Below, piece after piece: positions 48,401 to 55,461 of a DNA stretch of 64,000 bases. Where the stretch lies: positions 505,372-569,371 of the forward strand of contig NZ_QAIG01000013.1 of the NCBI RefSeq assembly GCF_003060885.1, given 5' to 3'. The notes beneath the pieces are model-generated. The model was given only the letters and a program-made list of their open reading frames with translations. It had not been told where the DNA came from and did not search any database. Position 1 is the first letter of the stretch. Every line of letters starts with the position of its first letter. The position numbers and the translations under genes were made by a program. The DNA comes from Pseudomonas sp. HMWF032. GTDB taxonomy: Bacteria; Pseudomonadota; Gammaproteobacteria; Pseudomonadales; Pseudomonadaceae.

Positions 48401-49156
48401 ACCCTGCAGGACAGGGGCCTGGACGAACACGAGGCGCGCAAACAGGCGGGCTGGCGGGTGTTCGGCTCCAAGCCGGGGGCCTATGGCGCGGGCGTGCAGA
48501 ACGCCATCGAAGAACGCCTGTGGCAAACCCGCGAGGACCTCGCCGAGGTCTACCTGAATTGGGGCGGCTACGCCTACGGCAGCCACAGCGAAGGCACCCC
48601 GGCGCGCGCGCAGTTCGCCGAGCGCCTGGAGCAGATGCAGGCGGTGCTGCACAACCAGGACAACCGCGAGCACGACATTCTCGACTCCAACGACTACTAC
48701 CAGTTCCAGGGCGGCATGCTCGCGGCCGTGGAAACCCTGCGCGGGGCCAAGGTGGCGAGTTATCACGGCGACAACAGTCAGCCGGACACGCCGCGCATCC
48801 GCACCCTGAAGGAAGAGCTCAACCGCGTGGTACGCGCCCGTGCGGCCAATCCCAAGTGGATCGACGGCATGAAGCGCCACGGCTACAAGGGCGCGTTCGA
48901 GCTGGCGGCAACCATCGACTACCTGTTCGCCTTCGACGCCACCAGCGAGCTGGTCGACGACCACCAGTACGCACTGCTCACCGATGCCTATCTGCTCGAC
49001 AAAAACACCCGCGACTTTATCCAGCAGCACAACCCCGGCGCCCTGCAGGACATCCTCGAACGTCTGCTTGAAGCCCAGCAACGCGGCCTCTGGCAAGATC
49101 CCGGCGAGTACCGCGAGGCGTTGGAAAACCTGCTGATTGATAGCGAAGAATCCTAG
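45422..49156 (+). CDS. cobN: Aerobic cobaltochelatase large subunit CobN
   Basis: CobN is the 1244-residue large subunit that binds hydrogenobyrinic acid a,c-diamide and inserts cobalt together with an AAA+ motor. The CobN/BchH family core is seen in IHVGKHGNLEWLPGKSVGLSEQCWPS and LGPLPNIYPFIVNDPGEGAQAKRRTQAVIIDHLMPP. The C-terminal half has RDAFSNLIRLFDDAV and the SNDYYQFQGGMLAAVETLRG block. The large subunit works with an AAA+ and a VWA subunit, supplied here by the adjacent chlI/chlD gene rather than cobS/cobT. It is co-directional with cobW under the B12 riboswitch. Confidence 0.96.
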   Translation: MHLLRTQPGSQLPVDSIADLGQTPAELVILCTGDSQLSLLAEVARQLPADYPSLRLASPAQLSNHASVDFYVEQVLQHAKVILISVHGGVSYWRYGIERLVELAERGAQVIMVPGCDNPDPELMALSSVPLAEAERLWQFLRQGGAANAQQLFNCIASHWLQRDYPWGEPQPLPRVGLYHPQLSTPSLVDWQAHWQVGAPVAALLFYRTQVQAANTGFIDVFCQRLQAQGLNPLPIAVASLKEAACLAQVEDWLDEADARLIINTTAFALSNPEAPSARPFRRDIPVLQAICALDNHEQWQANTQGLGSRDLAMHIVLPELDGRLITQPISFKGLAWRSERSQSDVVCYQPHLPGMDFVAELARNWVVLAHKHNADKRIALVLANYPTRDGCIGNGVGLDTPAAALNILRALEQQGYPVEGLPDSGTALIHQLLGGVTNDLDSLDARPCAQSLALDEYLAFFHSLPQANQQAVRERWGEPQQDPMFRSGRLMIAGLRFGLTFVGIQPARGYQLDAAAVYHDPDLVPPHGYLAFYCWLRRAFACDAVIHVGKHGNLEWLPGKSVGLSEQCWPSAILGPLPNIYPFIVNDPGEGAQAKRRTQAVIIDHLMPPLTRAESYGPLRDLERLADEYYEASQLDLRRAAELRGEILLKVREASLDRELGLQLNEDPNSWLPQIDAYLCDLKESQIRDGLHVFGESPAGTLRRDTLLALLRIPRGDGQGGNASLLRALARDLALGFDPLDCDMAAPWQGPRPAVLAELSSDAWRSAGDTRERLELLALRLIDTAGFESVGMESSQVLQRLHEQIAPLLDACGPAEMYGLLAALSGRFVPAGPSGAPSRGRLDVLPTGRNFYSVDVRNLPTPTAWRIGVQAADRLLERHLQDHGDHLRQLGLSMWGTATMRTGGDDMAQALALLGVRPLWQAGSQRVERFEVLPLAQLGRPRVDVTLRVSGFFRDAFSNLIRLFDDAVQAVVDLDEPEDMNPLSARVWRESLTLQDRGLDEHEARKQAGWRVFGSKPGAYGAGVQNAIEERLWQTREDLAEVYLNWGGYAYGSHSEGTPARAQFAERLEQMQAVLHNQDNREHDILDSNDYYQFQGGMLAAVETLRGAKVASYHGDNSQPDTPRIRTLKEELNRVVRARAANPKWIDGMKRHGYKGAFELAATIDYLFAFDATSELVDDHQYALLTDAYLLDKNTRDFIQQHNPGALQDILERLLEAQQRGLWQDPGEYREALENLLIDSEES

Positions 49157-49166
49157 AGAACCTGCC

Positions 49167-50183
49167 ATGACCGATAGCCACTTCCCCCTCGCTGCCGTGG
49201 TCGCCGCTGATGACCTGAAACTCGCGCTGTGCCTGGCGGCCATTGATCCGGCCATTGGCGGCGTGCTGATCGAAGGCCCACGCGGCATGGCCAAATCGAC
49301 CCTGGCCCGTGGCCTGGCCGATCTGCTGGCCAGCGGCACCTTTGTCACCCTGCCGCTGGGCGCGAGTGAGGAGCGCATCGTCGGCACCCTCGATCTCGAC
49401 GCCGCCCTGGGTGAGGGTCGCGCGCAGTTTTCTCCGGGCTTGCTGGCCAAGGCCAATGGCGGCGTGTTGTACGTCGATGAGGTCAATCTGCTGCCCGATC
49501 ATCTGGTCGACCTGCTGCTGGATGCCGCCGCCAGCGGGGTCAACCATATCGAGCGCGACGGCATCTCCCATCGGCATGCCGCGCGTTTTGTGCTGATCGG
49601 CACCATGAACGCGGAAGAGGGCGAGTTGCGCCCGCAGTTGCTCGATCGCTTCGGCCTTAACCTGGCCCTGGACGCCCAGCCGCAACCGGCCCAGCGCGCC
49701 GAAATCGTTCGCCGCCGCCTGGCCTTCGATGCCGATCCGCAGGCGTTTCTTGAGCGCTGGCAAGCGCAGCAGGATGAACTGCGCGAGCGTTGCCAGAGTG
49801 CCCGTGTGCGACTGGCGGCGATTCCGCTGGATGACGCCGCTCTGGAGCAGATCAGCCAGCGCTGTTTCGCAGCAGCGGTGGATGGTCTGCGCGCCGATTT
49901 GGTCTGGCTGCGCGCCGCCCGCGCCCATGCCGCCTGGCGTGGCGTCGAGCGGATTGAAGTGGAGGATATCGACGCGGTGGCCGACTTCGTTCTGCGTCAT
50001 CGTCGCCGCCATAATCCGCCGTCTGCTGCACAACCGCCGCAGTCGCAAGCGCAACCCGACCACAGCGCCGCCAGTGAGCAGCCACAAGCGCCGCAAGGCG
50101 AAGGGCAATGGGGCGAATTACCCGCCCAGGCGCAGAGCCTCGGCGTCCGGCGTGAACCGCCGCGCTGGTCAAAAAAGCCCTAG
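49167..50183 (+). CDS. chlI: Cobaltochelatase AAA+ small subunit (ChlI-like), zero-frame product
   Basis: The 338-residue product is a magnesium-chelatase ChlI/BchI-type AAA+ ATPase that, next to cobN, most likely powers cobalt insertion. Walker A is GPRGMAKS (residues 37-44), Walker B is VLYVDEVNLLPDHLVDLLLD, and RHAARFVLIGTMNAEEGELRPQLLDRFGLNL carries sensor 1 and the Arg-rich region. The C-terminal part is a helical lid followed by a Gln/Pro/Ala-rich linker. The frame ends SKKP-stop right after the slippery run AAAAAAG, and a hairpin follows. The start at 49167 (MTDSHFPLAA) is the best after cobN; GAGAA upstream is a modest ribosome-binding site. Confidence 0.93.
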   Translation: MTDSHFPLAAVVAADDLKLALCLAAIDPAIGGVLIEGPRGMAKSTLARGLADLLASGTFVTLPLGASEERIVGTLDLDAALGEGRAQFSPGLLAKANGGVLYVDEVNLLPDHLVDLLLDAAASGVNHIERDGISHRHAARFVLIGTMNAEEGELRPQLLDRFGLNLALDAQPQPAQRAEIVRRRLAFDADPQAFLERWQAQQDELRERCQSARVRLAAIPLDDAALEQISQRCFAAAVDGLRADLVWLRAARAHAAWRGVERIEVEDIDAVADFVLRHRRRHNPPSAAQPPQSQAQPDHSAASEQPQAPQGEGQWGELPAQAQSLGVRREPPRWSKKP

Positions 50184-50872
50184 GCATCCGCCCGCGCACA
50201 GCCCCAGGCGCGGATGCCCGGGCCGCTCCCGGCACACTCGGCAATGGTCGCAACGGTGCCAGTCGCAATGGCGCGGCGGGGCGTATCGACTGGCCGGCGA
50301 GCCTGCTTAAAGGCCGCCCGCGCACTCGGCATGATCTCGTGCTGCGCCCGCGCAGCGCCAAGCCCGGCGAACTTTGGTTGGTAATAGTCGACGCCTCGGC
50401 CTCGACCCGCCGGCATGGCGCGCTGAGCAAAGCCAAAGGCCTGCTCAGTGAGGTGTTCGAGCAGGCCCGTCGGCAACGCGCGCGGCTGGCTTTATTGCAC
50501 GCCACCGGCCGTCAGGCGCAATGGCTATGGCAAGGGCAGAAAGCTTCCCAGGCCTTGCAGCAGTGGTTGGCCGAGTTGGGCGCGGGCGGCGGCACGCCGC
50601 TATTTGATGCGTTGCAGCAGGGCGCTGACTGGCAGGCGCGGCGTCAGCGGTTGCACCCGGGCGAGCGTCAGCGTGTGTTGATCATCACCGATGGCCGCTT
50701 GCGCGATTGGCCGGCGTTAGCGCCGAGCGCTTGCCCGGCGCTGCTGGTGGATATCGAAAGTGCGCCGATCCGCCTCGGCCGAGCGCGCCAATTGGCCACT
50801 GAGCTGGGCGCCGACTACCGCCATATTGATTCGCTGCCGCTGTTAGCCGGCAGCCTGGAGACCGCTTTATGA
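49167..50872 (+). CDS. chlD: ChlI-ChlD fusion (medium cobaltochelatase subunit) by programmed -1 frameshift
   Basis: Joining the zero frame (49167-50177) to the -1 frame (50177-50872) gives a 568-residue ChlD-like protein: AAA+ domain (1-290), Pro/Ala/Gln-rich linker (about 290-385) and VWA domain (about 390-568). The MIDAS motif is DASAS, with GGTPL and ITDGR further on. The linker end GRIDWPASLLKGRPR is typical of ChlD just before its VWA domain, yet it lies upstream of any usable start in this frame. The only candidate is GTG 50339, with no ribosome-binding site. The slip site A AAA AAG (50171-50177), the adjacent stop and the hairpin support -1 frameshifting. The 3' end overlaps cobF (ATGA). 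Confidence 0.85.
50171..50218 (+). promoter_or_regulatory. Programmed -1 ribosomal frameshift signal
   Basis: The heptamer A AAA AAG (50171-50177) is in the correct phase (TCA AAA AAG CCC TAG) for tandem -1 slippage, the same heptamer as in E. coli dnaX. After a 5-base spacer, GGCATCCGC (50183-50191) pairs perfectly with GCGGATGCC (50210-50218), a 9-bp stem with an 18-base loop. C79-G22 and C80-G21 type pairs beyond an internal mismatch could extend it. I see no upstream Shine-Dalgarno-like stimulator. Confidence 0.85.
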
Positions 50873-51642
50873 AAACCCTGTTGATCATCGGCATCGGTGC
50901 CGGCGACCCGGACTACCTGACCGTGCAGGCGATCAACGCCCTTAACCGCACGGACGTGTTCTTCCTGATGGACAAGGGCAGCGCCAAAGACAGCTTGATC
51001 GGCCTGCGCAAGACCATCTGCGAGCGCTTTATCCAGGGCCGCGATTACCGCTTTGTCAGCGCCGATTGCCCGGAGCGGGTGCGCGATGTGCCGGACTATC
51101 GCGGCAGCGTGGTCGACCTGAATCAGGACAAGCAGCAGGTGTTCGAAGGCATGATCCGCGAGCAGATGCGCGATGGCGAAACCGGCGCCTTTCTGGTCTG
51201 GGGCGACCCGGCGCTGTACGACAGCACCCTGCGCATCGTCGAACAGATCGTGGCCAACAGCAGCGAGCAGATTGCGTACGAAGTGATCCCCGGCATCACC
51301 AGCCTGCAAGCCCTGGCGGCCAAGCATAAGGTCTGCTTCAACAGCATCGGCCAGGCCTTCCAGATCACCCCGGCGCGCCGCCTGGCCGAAGACGGCTTTC
51401 CGGATGGGCTGGACAGCGTGCTGGTGATGCTCGACGCCCAGGACACCTACCAACGCTTTGTCGAGCAAGCCATGCACATCTACTGGGGTGCCTATATAGG
51501 CACTCCGGACGAAGTGCTGATCGCCGGCCCGCTGAGTGAGGTCGCCGACACCATCCGCACCCGCCGCGCCGAACTGCGCGAACAGCACGGGTGGATTATG
51601 GATAGTTATTTGCTGCGCAAACTGGAAAAGGCGAGGGCTTGA
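50869..51642 (+). CDS. cobF: Precorrin-6A synthase (deacetylating)
   Basis: CobF catalyses the C1 methylation and deacetylation giving precorrin-6A, a step specific to the oxygen-dependent pathway. The 257-residue protein starts MKTLLIIGIGAGDPDYLTVQAINALNRTDVFFLMDKG, the glycine motif and CobF-type DKG segment. It has GAFLVWGDPALYDSTLRI and YEVIPGITSLQALAAKH, which separate it from the CobI, CobM and CobJ methylases. Its start overlaps the chlD-frame stop by 4 bases, so translation of cobF should depend on ribosomes that have frameshifted. A decayed copy of its 3' end lies at 52584. Confidence 0.93.
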   Translation: MKTLLIIGIGAGDPDYLTVQAINALNRTDVFFLMDKGSAKDSLIGLRKTICERFIQGRDYRFVSADCPERVRDVPDYRGSVVDLNQDKQQVFEGMIREQMRDGETGAFLVWGDPALYDSTLRIVEQIVANSSEQIAYEVIPGITSLQALAAKHKVCFNSIGQAFQITPARRLAEDGFPDGLDSVLVMLDAQDTYQRFVEQAMHIYWGAYIGTPDEVLIAGPLSEVADTIRTRRAELREQHGWIMDSYLLRKLEKARA

Positions 51643-51687
51643 GGTTCAGGGTGGACAAGCAAGTGTCCATCCTGCAGAGCGAGTCAA

Positions 51688-52476
51688 TTATTTTGTGGCT
51701 TTCTGCGTATCTCCCGCTGTTACCACAACCGGTATGTTCGAATAGGTTCCTGCACGCCATGTCTTCAGCGTGATAGATGAACCAATAGCCACCTTGCCGA
51801 CTTGAATCCGGAAATCCTCGGAGTCGGCAACAGGCTGGTCGCCGACAGCAATCACGATGTCCCAGGGCAACATTCCCGCTTGCTGGGCTGGACTGCCTGG
51901 CAGAGCGGAGACAACCACTACTCCACTTGTTGGATAGGATCTAAGCTGCGCCAGCTGCGGGTCGACGGTATGAATACTCAAGCCAATTTTGCCCCATGGT
52001 AAATTGGCGCGCTGGCAGCCTTTGTCAAACCATGCCTGGTTGGCTAATGCTTTGCGGGTTGTTCCGACCTGCTTCCAAACGGGATCCCCGCTTGTCTCAT
52101 AGGCATGAGCATCTGTAAGCGACACTTCAATGTACTCGCATGACTTGTGGCGATAGCGCTCAGGTGTCTCCAGAGGCAGCGTCTTGGTTCCGGTCATGGC
52201 CAAAGCAGAGGGCGATGAGGATGCTACGGTGGGCGCAGGGCTTGATGCTGCGGCTGAAGCTGGAGCGATCGTTTCTCCATCGGGGCCCATAACCGCAGAG
52301 GCTACATAGGCTCCCGCCGCCATCTCGGCAACTGGCGCTAACATCCCGACATCGGCACCCATCATGGAGGCAGCAAGGGCTGCACCCCCCACCGCGTTAT
52401 CGCCGGCGCAGCCAGCCAAGCCCATGAAAGACGCGGCGATGGCAAGACCAGCACTGTATTTAATAACGCCACTCAT
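51688..52476 (-). CDS. Lipoprotein with C-terminal PDZ domain, function unknown
   Basis: This 262-residue protein has a lipoprotein signal (ASFMGLAGC lipobox, Cys near residue 24). An Ala/Ser/Met-rich low-complexity region runs to about residue 90, then a central region with CEYIEVSLTDAHAYE. A PDZ-like domain (about 170-262) includes SGVVVVSALPGSPAQQAGMLPWDIVIAVGDQPV. No protease motif is present, so it is probably an envelope adaptor. GGGAG before ATG 52476 sets the start. It interrupts the cobalamin genes, reads opposite to cobF and has AT-richer codons than its neighbours, which suggests insertion. Confidence 0.75.
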   Translation of the reverse strand: MSGVIKYSAGLAIAASFMGLAGCAGDNAVGGAALAASMMGADVGMLAPVAEMAAGAYVASAVMGPDGETIAPASAAASSPAPTVASSSPSALAMTGTKTLPLETPERYRHKSCEYIEVSLTDAHAYETSGDPVWKQVGTTRKALANQAWFDKGCQRANLPWGKIGLSIHTVDPQLAQLRSYPTSGVVVVSALPGSPAQQAGMLPWDIVIAVGDQPVADSEDFRIQVGKVAIGSSITLKTWRAGTYSNIPVVVTAGDTQKATK

Positions 52477-52564
52477 GCATCGATACTCCCTGTTAGTCAC
52501 GTGAACTCGTTCAGCGTAATGGTATAGCGCCTCAACTTTGCGCTGTCAGCCCCCCAACGCGGGT

Positions 52565-52583
52565 GCGGCTCAACCCATCCTAC
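52565..52583. repeat. Half REP-like element at the cobF remnant
   Basis: GCGGCTCAACCCATCCTAC matches the right half of the GTAG-type REP element at 53562-53660. The left half is missing, and the decayed cobF sequence begins immediately after it. Confidence 0.6.
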
Positions 52584-52710
52584 GTTCTGGTCGCCGGGCC
52601 GCTAAGCGAGGTCGCCGAGATTATCCGCAGCCGCCTGCGGAGCTGCGTGAGCAGCATGGATGGATTATGGATAGCTAGTTATTGCGTAAGGGGTAATGGC
52701 GGGCACTTGA
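52584..52710 (+). pseudogene. Decayed duplicate of the cobF 3' end
   Basis: The 127 bases align with the last 42 codons of cobF (51511-51642): CTGGTCGCCGG, GAGGTCGCCGA, ATCCGCA, CAGCA, GGATTATGGATAG and TATT blocks recur in the same order. The first 16 codons read VLVAGPLSEVAEIIRS against VLIAGPLSEVADTIRT; after that, small deletions shift the frame. Identity looks like roughly three quarters by eye, so the duplication is old or came from a related strain. No promoter or start is attached. Confidence 0.8.
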
Positions 52711-52748
52711 TGGGTAAGCAAAGCGTTGCCCACCAGCAGATCTCCAAG

Positions 52749-53387
52749 CTACTTGCTGAGCGCTGGTGCGTCCTCTCCACGGGCCGGGCGCAGGGTCGGT
52801 GTGTCGTCCGCCAGCAACGTGCGCGCCGCCGGATCGGTGGCCAGCAGGCTGTATTGGTGCAGGCTGAGGAAACGTCCGTTTTTGTACTCCACATCCCGCA
52901 GAGTTCCCTCAAGTACAAAGCCAAGCCGCTCCAGCAAGCGGCCGCTGGCGGGGTTTTCTGGCTCGACATCGGCGTGGATGCGGTGCACGTCGAGGGTGCC
53001 CAAGGCAAAGCGCAGGATGGTGGGCAGGCAGTCTTGCATCAGCCCCCGCCCCCAGTACTCCGGCATCAGCCAGTAGCCGATGTCCAGGCAGCGGTCGGTG
53101 TAGGAACCTTCATTGAAGCCACAGGCGCCCACTAGCTCATCTCTCCCCGGCAAGGCGATGCCCCACCAGATGCCCCGGCGCTCTTCCAGCAACGCGTCGT
53201 ACCAACGCATCTGCTCGTCTGTCGCTTCGAGGCTGTCGTAAGACACTCCGTAGTGGGCAATCACCTGCGGATGGGATAGCCCAGTGAAAATCGCATTGAC
53301 GTCACGGCGCTGAATCCGCCGCAGCGTGCAGCGGGGCAGGCAGAATTCGGGAAACTCGTCAGGAAGGTACTTCATGGTCCGACTCAT
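52749..53387 (-). CDS. GNAT-family N-acetyltransferase (RimJ/RimL type)
   Basis: This 212-residue protein matches the RimJ/RimL branch of GNAT acetyltransferases, which acetylate N-terminal amines or small molecules with acetyl-CoA. It shows LRRIQRRDVNAIFTGLSHPQV at the N-terminus, DIGYWLMPEYWGRGLMQDCLPTILRFA (acetyl-CoA binding motif A, with the Q/RxxGxG/A loop as YWGRGLMQ) and VEPENPASGRLLERLGFVLEGTLRD (motif B). The substrate is unknown. It lies between the cobF remnant and cobJ, is not a cobalamin gene by family, and may be a passenger. ATG 53375 is an alternative start. Confidence 0.82.
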   Translation of the reverse strand: MSRTMKYLPDEFPEFCLPRCTLRRIQRRDVNAIFTGLSHPQVIAHYGVSYDSLEATDEQMRWYDALLEERRGIWWGIALPGRDELVGACGFNEGSYTDRCLDIGYWLMPEYWGRGLMQDCLPTILRFALGTLDVHRIHADVEPENPASGRLLERLGFVLEGTLRDVEYKNGRFLSLHQYSLLATDPAARTLLADDTPTLRPARGEDAPALSK

Positions 53388-53561
53388 AGGATTAGTTCAG
53401 TGCCGGTATGCTCGCAGCAAAGGGTACAGGAGCACAGGGACAGCTAGGCGGGGGTTGGGTGGTACAGAGAAGAACAAAGTGGGACAAGGAATAAAGTGGC
53501 ACAGATTTATTTACCGCTGTCAGGCGGCTGCTGGGCGTTTTCCGCCCAGCGCTTGAATCTC
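53388..53561. other. Short non-coding stretch with RAYT-like flank and hairpin
   Basis: The text AAGTGGCACAGATTTATTTA (53492-53511) resembles the AGGGGACAGATTTATTT tracts often found beside REP-associated transposase elements. A perfect 8-bp hairpin GCTGGGCG/CGCCCAGC (53530-53550) follows. No transposase frame remains. The link to a mobile element is inferred only. Confidence 0.3.
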
Positions 53562-53660
53562 GTAGGATGGGTTGAGCGCAGCGATACCCATGCTGCTGCA
53601 AGCCCATCATTTATGAACCGTAAAAACCCTGATGGGTATCGCACGCTCAACCCGTCCTAC
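53562..53660. repeat. GTAG-type REP/BIME-like inverted pair
   Basis: GTAGGATGGGTTGAGCG followed by CAGCGATACCCATG (from 53562) is mirrored by GATGGGTATCGCACGCTC then AACCCGTCCTAC (to 53660). The two imperfect palindromes face each other around a 40-base spacer. It is the most complete copy of a dispersed family also seen at 13242, 25628, 52565 and 60595, and it lies just after the cobJ stop. Confidence 0.7.
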
Positions 53661-53665
53661 GTTTG

Positions 53666-55327
53666 TTACGTCTGTGGGTAGCTGCGCGGCGTATACACCC
53701 ACTCCCCACCCTCGGCACGGGGGAAGCGGCAGGTTTGGCTGGAGCCGATAATCACCAGGGTGCGCATATCAACCATCTCTGGCGTCAGTTCGCCCAGGGT
53801 GAGGGTGCGCAGGGTTTCGCCGGGGCGGCCGATGTCGCGGCCGAGGACCACCAGGGTGTCTGGTGTGCGTTGCTGGCGGACGATATCCAGCGCGCTGCCG
53901 AGCTGCCAGGGGCGGGCTTTGGAGATGGGGTTGTAGAAGGCCATCACCAGGTCGGCGGCGGCGGCGTGGGCCAGGCGTTTTTCGATAATCGCCCAGGGCT
54001 TGAGGTTGTCCGACAGGGAGATCAGGCAGAAGTCGTGGCCCAGCGGCGCGCCGGCTTTGGCGGCGGTGGCCAGCGCAGCGGAAACGCCGGGGAACACCTG
54101 CAAGTCGACCCGCTGCCATTCGGCGTCGGTCGATTCATGCAGGGCTTCCAGCACGGCGGCGGCCATGGCGAACACGCCGGGGTCACCGGACGACACCACC
54201 ACCACGCGCCGACCGCTGGCGGCCAGTGCAAAGGCATGGCGGGCGCGCTGCATTTCTTCGCGGTTATCGGTGCAGTGGCGCACCTGCTCCGGGCGCAGTG
54301 GGCCGGCCATCTTGATATAGGTTTCGTAGCCGAGCAGGTCCTGCGCCTCATCCAGCGCCTGGCGCGCAGCGGGCACCATAAATTCGGCGGCGCCGGGGCC
54401 GAGGCCGATCACCGTCAGGCGGCCACGGGGGCGGCCGAGTTGGCTGGCATCGATGGGTGCTGCGGCCAGCAGCAGGCGCAGGTTGGCGTGCTGACTGTGC
54501 AGCGGCGGCAGTTGCTGCGCGTCGTCGATAAAACGCAGCGGCAAGTTGAGCTGTGCGGCGGCGGCGTGCAGGCCGGCGTTGGCCATCAACTCTGGTGCGG
54601 CCAGCAGACAGGCCAGGCTTTGCGCGGCCAGGTTGCTGGCTTGTAGCGCCTGTTGCAGTTCGCTGAGTAAGTCGGCGCTGGCGCGGTCGATCCATACGGC
54701 GACCTGCTGCGGGTGGATCAGCAGTTCATCGGCATTCGCCGCTCGACTGTGTGGGCTGATATGGATCACCCGTGCGGCGTCGTCAGTCACCGGCAGCTTG
54801 GCCTGGATCAGCCAGGGCGCGTCACCTTCGATACGCACGGCCTGGCCGCCGAGCAGGTCGCTGACAAAGCCTTTGCCTTGCTCAAGATCGGCCAACACAT
54901 AGCCAGCGGGCGGCTCGAGCAGGCAGGTGCCAAAACGCAGTTCGCCGCTGGTGGTGATCGCCGCGCTGACCTGCAGGTGCGCGGCCAACTCACGCGCCAT
55001 GCGGTTGACCCCGCCCAAGCCGCCAAGCAGCGGCACCACGGCGCTGCCATCTTCGGCCACGGCCAGCACCGGCGGCTCGCGGTCTTTCTCGCCGAGCACG
55101 GCGGCCAAACTGCGAATCACGATGCCGGCGGCGCACAGCACGATCAGCGGCGTGCCGGTGCGGTAGAGCGCACGCAGGTTATCGCCGAAATCCTCATAGG
55201 TGCGCTCAACGTCTGTCACTCGGCTGCCCTGGCCGTGGATCTCAGCCTGCGGATACCGCGCCTGGATGCGCCGCGCGCAGGGCAGAGCAGAGGGGCCGAG
55301 GATGATGATGGCGGGAGCGGCGGTCAT
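53666..55327 (-). CDS. cobJ: CbiG-CobJ fusion: precorrin-3B C17-methyltransferase
   Basis: The 553-residue protein fuses a CbiG-like N-terminal half to a CobJ methylase. Residues 1-220 contain the CbiG N and middle regions (LVLCAAGIVIRSLAAVLGEKDREPPVLAVAEDGSAVVPLLGG). About 225-290 resembles a CbiG C-terminal domain without its GxGCRRG signature. Residues about 300-553 are the CobJ domain (LTVIGLGPGAAEFMVPAARQALDEAQDLLGYETYI, VVVSSGDPGVFAMAA and LVMAFYNPISKARPWQL). CobJ contracts the ring while methylating C17. The separate cobE gene may supply the lost domain. It is the last gene of the minus-strand cobG-cobH-cobI-cobJ series. Confidence 0.93.
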   Translation of the reverse strand: MTAAPAIIILGPSALPCARRIQARYPQAEIHGQGSRVTDVERTYEDFGDNLRALYRTGTPLIVLCAAGIVIRSLAAVLGEKDREPPVLAVAEDGSAVVPLLGGLGGVNRMARELAAHLQVSAAITTSGELRFGTCLLEPPAGYVLADLEQGKGFVSDLLGGQAVRIEGDAPWLIQAKLPVTDDAARVIHISPHSRAANADELLIHPQQVAVWIDRASADLLSELQQALQASNLAAQSLACLLAAPELMANAGLHAAAAQLNLPLRFIDDAQQLPPLHSQHANLRLLLAAAPIDASQLGRPRGRLTVIGLGPGAAEFMVPAARQALDEAQDLLGYETYIKMAGPLRPEQVRHCTDNREEMQRARHAFALAASGRRVVVVSSGDPGVFAMAAAVLEALHESTDAEWQRVDLQVFPGVSAALATAAKAGAPLGHDFCLISLSDNLKPWAIIEKRLAHAAAADLVMAFYNPISKARPWQLGSALDIVRQQRTPDTLVVLGRDIGRPGETLRTLTLGELTPEMVDMRTLVIIGSSQTCRFPRAEGGEWVYTPRSYPQT

Positions 55328-55394
55328 AAGGTGTTCCAGGCTACGGTGAGTGGGCTGTGCGATGGCGCTTTTGTGGGCGTGGTCGGGGGGCGAT

Positions 55395-55446
55395 CCGCTT
55401 TAGCCGCAATGGCCACAGCATGTCGCGGCTAAAGCCCCTCCCACGG
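55395..55446. repeat. REP-like hairpin between cobI and cobJ
   Basis: GCTTTAGCCGC and GCGGCTAAAGC form an 11-bp inverted pair around a short spacer and are followed by CCCTCCCAC, the reverse complement of the element at 45366. It separates cobI from cobJ by 134 bases in an otherwise tightly packed operon. Confidence 0.6.
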
Positions 55447-55461
55447 GTTGTTTGCAGTTTG

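Noticed and set aside
50339..50872. VWA frame as an independent gene starting at GTG 50339
   Set aside because: No ribosome-binding site precedes the GTG, and the conserved ChlD linker GRIDWPASLLKGRPR lies upstream in the same open frame. A frameshift product explains both.
49167..50872. ChlI/ChlD junction as a simple disabling frameshift or sequencing error
   Set aside because: The shift sits exactly at a phase-correct slippery heptamer with a nearby stop and hairpin. Each domain is intact, and ChlI alone is a full-length functional family member.
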